This document shows positions 1 to 7,364 of a DNA stretch of 31,569 nt, in pieces. The translations under genes and the position numbers were made by a program. The notes beneath the pieces were generated by a model. The model was not told where the DNA came from, searched no databases, and saw only the letters and a program-made list of their open reading frames with translations. The stretch is from JBDKGH01 sp039798265 (GTDB lineage Bacteria; Bacteroidota; Bacteroidia; Flavobacteriales_D; Sanyastnellaceae), in contig JBDKGH010000071.1 in NCBI GenBank assembly GCA_039798265.1, positions 1 through 31,569 on the forward strand, read 5' to 3'. Each line of letters opens with the position of its first letter. Positions within the stretch are counted from its first letter, which is position 1.

Positions 1-1652
1 AAAAAGTGCTCGTCAATGCGCACGCCTTCCCATTCCATTTCTGCTAATACATTGATCAAGGGAATTTCTACGTCATCAAATAAAGAGCGTGTCTCTGTCT
101 TGTCTAGTTCTGGATCAAAGATCTGCTTCAACTGAAAGGTGATATCCGCATCTTCTGCAGCATAGGGCGCTATTTCCGCAGGCGTAAGGTCAGCCATGCT
201 TCCTTGGTTTTTTCCTTTCTTACCTATGAGTGTTTCAATGGAAATGGGTGAATACTCTAAGTACACTTCTGACAAATAATCCATGTTGTGCTTGCCATCA
301 GGATTGATGATATAGTGAGCAAGCATGGTGTCGAACACTTTATTCTTTGGTGTCACGCCATATTTAAAGAGTATCTTGTAATCAAATTTGTAGTTCTGAG
401 CAATGATCGTTTTTGTTGGGTCTTCAAAAACAGCAGCAAAAAACTGAATCTCTTCTTTCGCTTTTTCTGGGTCAGCAGAAATGGGAACATAAAATCCGTG
501 ATGTGATTTTACACTGAACGACATGCCCACGATAAAACTAGTGATGGGGTCGAGGTCGCTTGTTTCTGTGTCGAAACAAAATTCAGAGCTTGAGAGCAGT
601 TGTTGAAGGAGCGCATTTTTTTGATCAAGACTTTCTACCAATTCGTAGTGATGCTCTACATCATTGATCGTTTTGAATTGAACAACAGGTGCTTCTTCAG
701 TAGCGGCGGCTTCAAATTCTGTTACGGCGAAGAGCTCGCCCTGCTTGGCTTCAGTGGCTTGTAAATCTTCTTGTAGAACGCGTTTCGCTAGCTGTCTAAA
801 CTCAAGATCTGTAAATACCTCACGCAACAGATCACGATTGATTTCTTTCACACGTAAACTTTCTTCATCTAGAGGAACGGGAGCGTCCAAGAGAATGGTT
901 GCTAGTTTTTTGGAAAGAATAGCTTGGTCTTTATAATTTTCTACGTTCTCTTTTTGCTTGCCTTTTAGTTTATCGGTGTTGGCTAAAAGCCCTTCGAGTG
1001 AACCGTATTCTTTTAAAAGTTTTACGGCTGTTTTTTCTCCCACACCTGGAATGCCCGGAATATTATCTACCGCATCGCCCATCATTCCTAGAAGATCAAT
1101 CACTTGATCAATGCGTTCGATGTCAAATTTTTGCAATACTTCAGGAACACCTAACACCTCAGCACTGCCACCTTGATATCCTGGTTTGTAGATGAAGATC
1201 TGATCGGAAACCAGCTGCCCATAGTCTTTATCGGGCGTCATCATGTAGGTGGTAAAGCCTTCTTTTTCGGCTAATTTGGCTAAGGTTCCGATTACATCAT
1301 CTGCTTCGTATCCAGGAGCCATAAGCATGGGAATACGAAATCCTTCGATGATTTTTTGAATCCAGGGTACAGCCAACTTTATGTCTTCTGGTGTTTCACC
1401 GCGATTGGCTTTATAGGCTTCGTAATCAATTTCACGAAGGGTTTGTTCTGGGGCGTCAAAAACAACAGCAATATGAGTGGGCTTTTCGTTGTTAATGATG
1501 TCGAGTAATGCATTCGTAAACCCAAACATAGCACCAGTATTGAGCCCTTTTGAATTGATACGCGGAGTACGAATGAACGCATAGTATGCGCGGAATATGA
1601 GGGCGTAAGCGTCGAGAAGAAATAGCTTTTTATCGTGTTCTTTTGAGATCAT
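1..1652 (-). CDS. polA: DNA polymerase I, N-terminal part (runs off left edge)
   Basis: The reading frame opens at an ATG (1652-1650) and stays open to base 1, giving 550 residues of a protein that normally has over 900. It begins MISKEHDKKLFLLDAYALIF. Roughly residues 1-290 form the 5'-3' exonuclease: FDAPEQTLR, the acidic cluster PGYEADDVIGTLA, and the helix-hairpin-helix GMMGDAVDNIPGIPGVGEKTA. From about residue 350 there is a DEDDy 3'-5' exonuclease with FDTETSDLDP, NYKFDYKIL and YAAEDADITFQL. All the motif residues are present, so proofreading is predicted to be active. The polymerase palm and fingers lie outside the window. Pol I fills gaps and removes primers in lagging-strand synthesis and excision repair. 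It is divergent from the membrane gene starting at 1691, with only 38 bases between. The family call is secure. Confidence 0.96.
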   Translation of the reverse strand, partial: MISKEHDKKLFLLDAYALIFRAYYAFIRTPRINSKGLNTGAMFGFTNALLDIINNEKPTHIAVVFDAPEQTLREIDYEAYKANRGETPEDIKLAVPWIQKIIEGFRIPMLMAPGYEADDVIGTLAKLAEKEGFTTYMMTPDKDYGQLVSDQIFIYKPGYQGGSAEVLGVPEVLQKFDIERIDQVIDLLGMMGDAVDNIPGIPGVGEKTAVKLLKEYGSLEGLLANTDKLKGKQKENVENYKDQAILSKKLATILLDAPVPLDEESLRVKEINRDLLREVFTDLEFRQLAKRVLQEDLQATEAKQGELFAVTEFEAAATEEAPVVQFKTINDVEHHYELVESLDQKNALLQQLLSSSEFCFDTETSDLDPITSFIVGMSFSVKSHHGFYVPISADPEKAKEEIQFFAAVFEDPTKTIIAQNYKFDYKILFKYGVTPKNKVFDTMLAHYIINPDGKHNMDYLSEVYLEYSPISIETLIGKKGKNQGSMADLTPAEIAPYAAEDADITFQLKQIFDPELDKTETRSLFDDVEIPLINVLAEMEWEGVRIDEHF

Positions 1653-1690
1653 GCCGCAAGATACGTCGATTCTTTTTATAGCTTAGCCCT

Positions 1691-3076
1691 ATGTATATCC
1701 AATCCTATTACTACGGAAAAATTCCTATAGAAATGTGGGAGTTTATGGCCTATGGTGTGGCTATTTTCCTAGTGTGGGTTTTTTCTGGCATCATCACCAG
1801 AAAACGATTAACGGTGCATCCGGAGTATCGCTTTTTTCGATATGGATTGTGGGCAAAAATACTAGGCGGACTGGGCTTCGGCTTGATTTATATTTTTTAT
1901 TACGGAGGTGGCGATACTGTGGCCTACTACCAAACGGCCTATGCGTTTTGCGAACTCTTCTATCACGATACGGGCACTTTTGTCGAAACGTTTTTCGGTG
2001 AAGCTTCGAAGGAAGCGGTAAGTGTGTTTAGCGAAAAAACAGGGCATCCTCTGCACAGTATTTACTTCAATGATCAAACACGCTTTGTGATGAAATGCCT
2101 TGTGCCGATTATGCTGCTAACGGGCAAAAGTTATTTCCTAACGACCTTATTGATTTCAATAGGAAGCTATTGGGGAATATGGAGGTTGTACTTGACCTTC
2201 GTCTCTCATTTCCCTCAATACGCTCGGAATTTGGCGATCGGTATTTTGTTTATGCCTTCTGTTGTGTTTTGGGGAAGCGGTATATTAAAAGATAGCTTTA
2301 CACTAACGGCTACGTGCTTTTTTCTAGCGGAAATCAATAATGTCATTCTCCGTAAAAAGGCATGGTGGAAATCTGCTTTGGTGATCATCATCGCTTCGTG
2401 GATGATCATTTCAATAAAGCCGTATATCTTTCTTATTTTGCTTCCTGGCGCGCTGGTGTGGATGTTTTATACGTACATCAAAACTATTCGCAATCGCCTG
2501 TTTCGCTATTCTGTGTTGCCGTTGATTTATGTAATTATCATCGGAGGAAGTTATTTTCTACTCACTTCTTTAGGTGATCAATTTGGAAAGTTTAGTGTTG
2601 ATCAAGCACTCCAGACAGCGGTTGTCACTCAGCAAGATTTGAAACAGGAGTATTATCAGGGTAGCTCGTTTGATATTGGAAGTTTTGAGCCCACCATTAT
2701 CGGGGTATTGTCTAAATTTCCGCAGGCTACTGTTGCTGGTCTGTTTCGCCCTTTTGTTTGGGAAAGTAACAATGTTGTTATGCTCCTCAGTGGGGTTGAG
2801 AATTTCTTTATTCTTTTTGTCACCGTATGGGTGCTGGTGCAATTGCGTTGGTCTTGGATTAAAAAGATGATAGGTGATTACCCCATACTGCTGTGCAGCG
2901 TGGTTTTTTCCGTTTTGTTTGGATTTATGATTGGCTTAACGACCTCCAATTTTGGAGCGTTGGTTCGTTTTAAAATCCCTTTGGTGCCCATGTATATGGC
3001 TACTATGCTTATTTTATTTAGCAAGGTGGAGAGTTTCAAAATCGTAAAAGGTCAGAAGAAATGGTTCGTTGGATAG
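1691..3076 (+). CDS. Polytopic membrane protein, possibly polysaccharide-assembly related
   Basis: This encodes 461 residues, most of them in hydrophobic stretches; I count about 9-11 likely transmembrane helices. There is a large soluble loop around residues 65-125 containing YYGGGDTVAYYQTA. A second conserved-looking patch is FMPSVVFWGSGILKDSFTL near residue 195. Such patches, with a loop rich in Tyr, Asp and Gly after the first helices, recall EpsG/Wzy-like polymerases and GT-C-type enzymes, but I cannot assign a named family. It overlaps the start of the next gene by 16 bases, so the two are probably translated as a pair, and that partner is a glycosyltransferase of family 39 type. A role in surface glycan synthesis or export is therefore inferred from context only. 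The ATG at 1691 is the first in frame and is followed directly by hydrophobic sequence. Confidence 0.75.
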   Translation: MYIQSYYYGKIPIEMWEFMAYGVAIFLVWVFSGIITRKRLTVHPEYRFFRYGLWAKILGGLGFGLIYIFYYGGGDTVAYYQTAYAFCELFYHDTGTFVETFFGEASKEAVSVFSEKTGHPLHSIYFNDQTRFVMKCLVPIMLLTGKSYFLTTLLISIGSYWGIWRLYLTFVSHFPQYARNLAIGILFMPSVVFWGSGILKDSFTLTATCFFLAEINNVILRKKAWWKSALVIIIASWMIISIKPYIFLILLPGALVWMFYTYIKTIRNRLFRYSVLPLIYVIIIGGSYFLLTSLGDQFGKFSVDQALQTAVVTQQDLKQEYYQGSSFDIGSFEPTIIGVLSKFPQATVAGLFRPFVWESNNVVMLLSGVENFFILFVTVWVLVQLRWSWIKKMIGDYPILLCSVVFSVLFGFMIGLTTSNFGALVRFKIPLVPMYMATMLILFSKVESFKIVKGQKKWFVG

Positions 3077-4320
3077 CTCTTGTTGGCTTTTTAGAAAAAT
3101 GGAAGGCGATTCACATCGGCCTTTTTTATGTGGCAATACGAGTGTTGTTTTTTGTCTTCGCTCCGTTTGATCACTATGAGTTGGCCACCGATTCGTACCG
3201 CATTCATGAATTGGTAGACCAAACACTGCAGGGTAATTTTGATTATGATATCGGTCGGTTTATTGTTGCTCCTCTTTATCCCTTTTTTTGGGCTTCTCAA
3301 AAGTGGCTTTTCCCGAACCATTGGGAGCTTGCTTTGCTTTTCATACAGTGGCTTATCCAAGCCATGGGTGGCATTTATTTATGGCGACTAGGATTAATGT
3401 TGTTCAATAAAAAGGTCGCTATTTTGGCTTCCCTCTTTTATGGACTCTATCCATTCGCTGTGCTGTGGTCAGCCACCTTCAGTTCTGAAGCTGTTTTTCC
3501 ATCCGTATTTATCGGCGCCATTTATTTTTTGGTAAAAGCTTTTCAGTTCAACAAATGGCGCGATGTTATTCGAAGTGCATGTTTTTTTTCGCTTAGTTTT
3601 TTACTCAAGTCTCACGTGCTTTTGTTTGCTCCTTTTGTGGTGATTTATTTTTTTACCAAAAGGGGTCACGCTTTTATAGCGCTTCGCCACAGTTTGATCT
3701 ACGCCGCCATCTGTCTGTTGTTTACTCTCCCTTATGGTATTTATAGTTACAAGCATTACGGTGTCTATGTGTTGTCGAGTAATGGTGCTCCGTTTCATTT
3801 CTATACCGGTAATTCTGAGTTTGGATATCGCACGGTAGTAGAGGTGCCAGATCAGGGTAGCGAAGATTTTATGGCGTTGCAAAAAATGGAATTTGCACGA
3901 TTTAATGGGCCTGTTCATGACAGCATCATGCAGCTTTCGCAAAAAGAAAAACAAGGTCTATATGCAGATCAAGCAAGGCTTTGGATAAAAGAGAATCCAG
4001 GTAAGTTTATAGAGATGAAGGGATATAATGCGGCGCTTTTTGTTTTGCCCGGCTTTTCCTTTCGACACTATCCTTTACCTACTTGGCTTTTTTCCTTTTT
4101 GATTATGTTGCCCATTTATATAGGCGCATACTATATGATTTGGAAACTAAGGGGTATTCATCGCTTTATGCGTGGTATGTTTTGGTCGATGGCGTTGTTT
4201 GCTATAGTGTTTTATGTACAGAATAGATTTCGCACACTCACACTCGAACCATTTTACATCCTTTACGCTACAGCCTTTTGGTTCAGTCGTGGTGATAGCT
4301 TTCGCCCTTCAGAATCGTGA
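3061..4320 (+). CDS. GT39-like (ArnT/PMT-type) membrane glycosyltransferase
   Basis: This encodes 419 residues with about ten predicted membrane helices. After the first helix comes a periplasmic loop with ATDSYRIHELVDQTLQGNF, where the acidic D-S pair sits at the position of the catalytic Asp in GT-C enzymes. It is followed by GRFIVAPLYPFFWA, the usual start-of-helix pattern of the PMT_2/GT39 superfamily. Those enzymes transfer sugars from polyprenyl-phosphate donors on the outer face of the inner membrane. The donor and acceptor cannot be read from sequence. The start ATG lies inside the previous gene (16-base overlap), preceded by AAAGG about 11 bases upstream, consistent with translational coupling. 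The 3' end runs 38 bases into the convergent rlmH gene, with no separate terminator visible. Confidence 0.8.
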   Translation: MVRWIALVGFLEKWKAIHIGLFYVAIRVLFFVFAPFDHYELATDSYRIHELVDQTLQGNFDYDIGRFIVAPLYPFFWASQKWLFPNHWELALLFIQWLIQAMGGIYLWRLGLMLFNKKVAILASLFYGLYPFAVLWSATFSSEAVFPSVFIGAIYFLVKAFQFNKWRDVIRSACFFSLSFLLKSHVLLFAPFVVIYFFTKRGHAFIALRHSLIYAAICLLFTLPYGIYSYKHYGVYVLSSNGAPFHFYTGNSEFGYRTVVEVPDQGSEDFMALQKMEFARFNGPVHDSIMQLSQKEKQGLYADQARLWIKENPGKFIEMKGYNAALFVLPGFSFRHYPLPTWLFSFLIMLPIYIGAYYMIWKLRGIHRFMRGMFWSMALFAIVFYVQNRFRTLTLEPFYILYATAFWFSRGDSFRPSES

Positions 4321-4753
4321 AGGCACGATAAAGTTGTTCGACCAAGAAAAGACGGATCATCTCGTGTGAAAAGGTCATTTTAGAGAATGACAATTCATAG
4401 TCAGCACGATCATATATTTTTTGAGAAAAACCAAAAGCTCCGCCGATCAGAATAACCAATGATTTGGTGCTGGCGTTCATACGCTTGTTGAGTAATTCTG
4501 CAAAGCCCCGTGAAGAAGGGTTTTGGCCGCGCTCATCCATCAAAAAGACCACATCATCGTTTTTGATGTGTTTGAAAAAATGCTCTGCTTCCCGCTCTTT
4601 TTGCATTTCAGCGGTTATGCCTTTTCCACTTACATCAGGCAGTTCTAACCACTCTAGTTTGGTATAGTGAGAGAGCCTTTTTTGATAGCGCTCTATGCCC
4701 TCTTTCAAATAAGGCTCTCCCGTTTTACCAATACAAATGACCTTGATTTTCAT
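4283..4753 (-). CDS. rlmH: 23S rRNA (pseudouridine1915-N3)-methyltransferase RlmH
   Basis: This encodes 156 residues, the normal length for the SPOUT-class RlmH family. It begins MKIKVICIGKTGEPYLKEGI and carries the cofactor-knot signature VILIGGAFGFSQ. The C-terminal motif FSKMTFSHEMIRLFLVEQLY is followed by YRAFTILKGESYHH, which forms the trefoil knot and substrate site. RlmH methylates pseudouridine 1915 in helix 69 of 23S rRNA, on assembled 70S ribosomes, using S-adenosylmethionine. The gene is last in a minus-strand unit after leucyl aminopeptidase and pdxA, eight bases behind pdxA. Its last 38 bases overlap the convergent glycosyltransferase gene. The assignment is very secure. Confidence 0.97.
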   Translation of the reverse strand: MKIKVICIGKTGEPYLKEGIERYQKRLSHYTKLEWLELPDVSGKGITAEMQKEREAEHFFKHIKNDDVVFLMDERGQNPSSRGFAELLNKRMNASTKSLVILIGGAFGFSQKIYDRADYELSFSKMTFSHEMIRLFLVEQLYRAFTILKGESYHHD

Positions 4754-4761
4754 GCTAAAAA

Positions 4762-5844
4762 TTACTCGCGTTTGTCTTCTTTGCTATCGCGTACATCTTG
4801 TCGCTGAAGCGGGTTTGAAGAGTATTCGCGGTATTCTTTGCGCTTGCGATAAATGTCGCACGCAGTGAAAATGGATGCTCTTAATGAGGATTCATCGGCG
4901 ATGCCTTTTCCGGCTAGATCATAAGCAGTGCCATGATCAGGTGAGGTGCGTACGATAGGAAGTCCTGCGGTATAGTTTACACCACTATCAAAGGCTAACG
5001 ATTTAAAAGGCGCTAATCCTTGATCGTGATACATGGCGAGTACAGCGTCGTATTTGGTATATGCTCCGCTTCCAAAGAAGCCATCCGCGCCAAATGGTCC
5101 GAATACCAACATTCCTTTGTCTGCCGCTTCGCGCACTGCTGGTGCGATGATGTCTTTTTCTTCGGCACCGATTAACCCATTATCTCCCGCATGTGGGTTG
5201 AGTCCCAATACTGCGATGCGAGGGGCATGCACGCCAAAGTCTTTCAAAAGACTTTCATGCATCAGTTGAAGTTTTTCGGCAATGCGCTCTTTCGTAATGT
5301 TGCTTGCAACATCTTTCAGTGGAAGATGCCCCGTTACAATTCCTACTTTCAAAGCGTTGCTCACCAAGAACATCAATACTTTATTTGTTCCTGCAATTTT
5401 TGCGAGGTACTCGGTGTGTCCCGGAAAATTGAAGTCTTTGTTTTGTATGGTGTCTTTATCAATGGGAGCCGTTACAAGTACATCAATTTTATTAGAGGCC
5501 AAATCAGCAACGGCTAACTCGAGGCTTTTAAATGCCATCAAGCCGGCTTCTTTATCGGCTTTACCGAGGTTTAAAGTGCCTTTGAAGTCTTTCCATACAT
5601 TGATGAGGTTTACCTTTTTCGGAAGTGCTTCTGTGGCCGAGTTGATGCTAGTATAAAGAAACTCTTCAGCGTGAAGGGCCTTCTTATGTGCTTTTATGGC
5701 TTCTGGGTGCGAATAAATGATAGGTGTGCAATGATCAGTCATGCGCGGGTCTGAAAAAACTTTGATGATCGTTTCAATACCTACACCGTGCGGATCGCCG
5801 CTAGTTATACCTACTCTTATTTTATCGTGTTTGTGATCTGACAT
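4762..5844 (-). CDS. pdxA: 4-hydroxythreonine-4-phosphate dehydrogenase PdxA
   Basis: From the ATG at 5844 this gives 360 residues. An in-frame GTG at 5859 would add five (MQHQT), but it leaves only five bases after the upstream stop, so I prefer the ATG. Family motifs are clear: GDPHGVGIETI at the N-terminus, FPGHTEYLA, VLGLNPHAGDNG, MYHDQGLAPFK and TSPDHGTAYDLAGKG. The three metal-binding histidines fall in GHTE, NPHAGD and YHDQG. The enzyme oxidises 4-phosphohydroxy-L-threonine with NAD in the deoxyxylulose-5-phosphate-dependent route to pyridoxal phosphate. A highly charged tail of about 25 residues (ending SKEDKRE) extends past the usual end of the family. The gene sits 20 bases after the aminopeptidase and 8 before rlmH. 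No other B6 gene is in view. Confidence 0.96.
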   Translation of the reverse strand: MSDHKHDKIRVGITSGDPHGVGIETIIKVFSDPRMTDHCTPIIYSHPEAIKAHKKALHAEEFLYTSINSATEALPKKVNLINVWKDFKGTLNLGKADKEAGLMAFKSLELAVADLASNKIDVLVTAPIDKDTIQNKDFNFPGHTEYLAKIAGTNKVLMFLVSNALKVGIVTGHLPLKDVASNITKERIAEKLQLMHESLLKDFGVHAPRIAVLGLNPHAGDNGLIGAEEKDIIAPAVREAADKGMLVFGPFGADGFFGSGAYTKYDAVLAMYHDQGLAPFKSLAFDSGVNYTAGLPIVRTSPDHGTAYDLAGKGIADESSLRASIFTACDIYRKRKEYREYSSNPLQRQDVRDSKEDKRE

Positions 5845-5864
5845 AGTTTGGTGTTGCACGCAAA

Positions 5865-7295
5865 TTATTTTGCGTATCGTTGTTTGATGAAGTTGTAAAG
5901 TAAGCGAACACCTACTCCTGTGCCGCCTTTAGTGCGATAGGCTGAAGGTGCATTGAGGTAAGCAGGGCCTGCAATGTCAATGTGTATCCAAGGATAAGTA
6001 ACAAAGTGCTCGAGGAATTTCGCTGCGGTAATTTGACCCGCATTTCCACTGCCTAAATTTTTAATGTCGGCTACATCGCTCTTTATCTCGTCACCGTAAT
6101 CATTCCACATCGGGAATTCAACTGTGCGTTCCCATACTTGCATACCGCTATTGGAAAGGGCTTGCATTGTGCTTGTATCTGCTGTACCCATAATGGCACT
6201 TGCATAAGAACCGATTGCGCGCACTGCTGCGCCTGTTAAGGTGGCCAAATCGATCACCAAATCGGGAGAGTATTTTTGAGCGTATATCAAAGCATCAGCG
6301 AGGATCAATCGTCCTTCGGCATCTGTATTCAATACTTCTACTGTTTTACCATTGCTGTAAGTAATCACATCTTGTGGTACCACGGCGTTCATACCAGGAC
6401 GGTTGTCGGTAGCAGGCACGAGACCCACCACATAAACGGGAAGTTTGTTTGCCGCTATGGCGCTGATGGCACCTACTACTGCTGCACCACCACTCATGTC
6501 GCATTTCATTTCGTCCATTGATCCAGGGGTGGGTTTTAAACTCAATCCTCCTGTATCGAATACTACTCCTTTACCCACCAACACAATTGGTTTTTTGTTT
6601 TTTGCGTTTTTGGGTTTGTACTCCATTACTGTAAAGGTGGGCGGATCCATACTACCGCGATTGACGCCAAGTAAACCACCCATCTTCAATGCTTCAATTT
6701 GTTTCTTTTGAAGCACGTTCACTTTGAATCCGTAGGTTTTCCCCGCTTTTTCCATCTCTTTGCCAAATTGCGTAGCGGTTAGGTAAGACACCGGCTCGTT
6801 GATGAGGGTGCGAGAAAGGCATGTGGCTTCTACCAAATGATGCAACTCGATGATCTCTGCATCCGAAGTTTGATTATCGCGGATATAGATTTCTTCTAAG
6901 GCATTTTTTCTTGTTTTAGCATCGCTGAAGTATTTTAAAAATTGGTAGTTACCCAATGAGGCTCCTTCCGCGATGGCCAAGCTCACTTGCTTGTAACCCG
7001 ATTCATTCGTGATGATGAGTTTCGATTTTTTCATCTTATTCATCACCTGTTGCACCTGATTGCCTTTTGCACGAAGTGCTTCAAGAGCTGAATCGTTTGG
7101 TGTTTCCTTTACAGGTATGTAAAAGATGACTTCATCTAATTGTTTTACTTCAATGAAATCGCTGCTTTTATCCACCGAGGCCTGCACGTGGGCAGACACT
7201 TCTTTACTCAAGCCGAGCGACTTGATTTGTTTCGGTTGGAAGAGAACTACGCTTACGGTAGTTTTGATATTCCCTTTTAGTGCTTGAATAGCCAT
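5865..7295 (-). CDS. Leucyl aminopeptidase, peptidase family M17
   Basis: This encodes 476 residues, close to the family norm of about 500. The N-terminal half (to about residue 165) is the divergent M17 macro-like domain. The catalytic half carries GKGVVFDTGGLSLKP (residues 241-255), KCDMSGGAAVVG (264-275) and the signature NTDAEGRL (323-330). The two-zinc ligands and catalytic lysine of the family are therefore present (Lys242, Asp247, Asp266, and Asp325 and Glu327 of the signature). There is no signal peptide, so it is cytosolic. It removes N-terminal residues from peptides during protein turnover. It is first of the minus-strand group aminopeptidase-pdxA-rlmH. A TANNTTTG promoter motif (TACCTTTG) lies 21 bases before the start codon. 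The upstream protease gene is separated by a hairpin terminator. Confidence 0.96.
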   Translation of the reverse strand: MAIQALKGNIKTTVSVVLFQPKQIKSLGLSKEVSAHVQASVDKSSDFIEVKQLDEVIFYIPVKETPNDSALEALRAKGNQVQQVMNKMKKSKLIITNESGYKQVSLAIAEGASLGNYQFLKYFSDAKTRKNALEEIYIRDNQTSDAEIIELHHLVEATCLSRTLINEPVSYLTATQFGKEMEKAGKTYGFKVNVLQKKQIEALKMGGLLGVNRGSMDPPTFTVMEYKPKNAKNKKPIVLVGKGVVFDTGGLSLKPTPGSMDEMKCDMSGGAAVVGAISAIAANKLPVYVVGLVPATDNRPGMNAVVPQDVITYSNGKTVEVLNTDAEGRLILADALIYAQKYSPDLVIDLATLTGAAVRAIGSYASAIMGTADTSTMQALSNSGMQVWERTVEFPMWNDYGDEIKSDVADIKNLGSGNAGQITAAKFLEHFVTYPWIHIDIAGPAYLNAPSAYRTKGGTGVGVRLLYNFIKQRYAK

Positions 7296-7315
7296 AATAT
7301 TTGTATGCTTTGGCC

Positions 7316-7323
7316 CAAAGGTA
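7316..7323 (-). promoter_or_regulatory. Candidate Bacteroidota promoter -7 box for the aminopeptidase operon
   Basis: The minus strand reads TACCTTTG, an exact match to the Bacteroidota TANNTTTG element. It lies about 21 bases before the ATG at 7295. The T-rich -33 region falls in the U-tract of the neighbouring protease terminator. This predicts a leader of only about 15 nt. Confidence 0.55.
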
Positions 7324-7336
7324 AAAGTTAAGACAT

Positions 7337-7358
7337 AAAAAAACCCGCCGAAGCGGGT
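7337..7358 (-). terminator. Rho-independent terminator of the M43 protease gene
   Basis: On the minus strand ACCCGC-TTCG-GCGGGT forms a six-base-pair stem with a stable TTCG tetraloop, followed at once by seven T. It starts 7 bases after the protease stop codon. Confidence 0.92.
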
Positions 7359-7364
7359 ATTTCT

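Noticed and set aside
4283..4320. Overlap of rlmH and the glycosyltransferase as a sign of frameshift
   Set aside because: Both proteins have complete, family-typical C-termini, so this is a normal convergent overlap.
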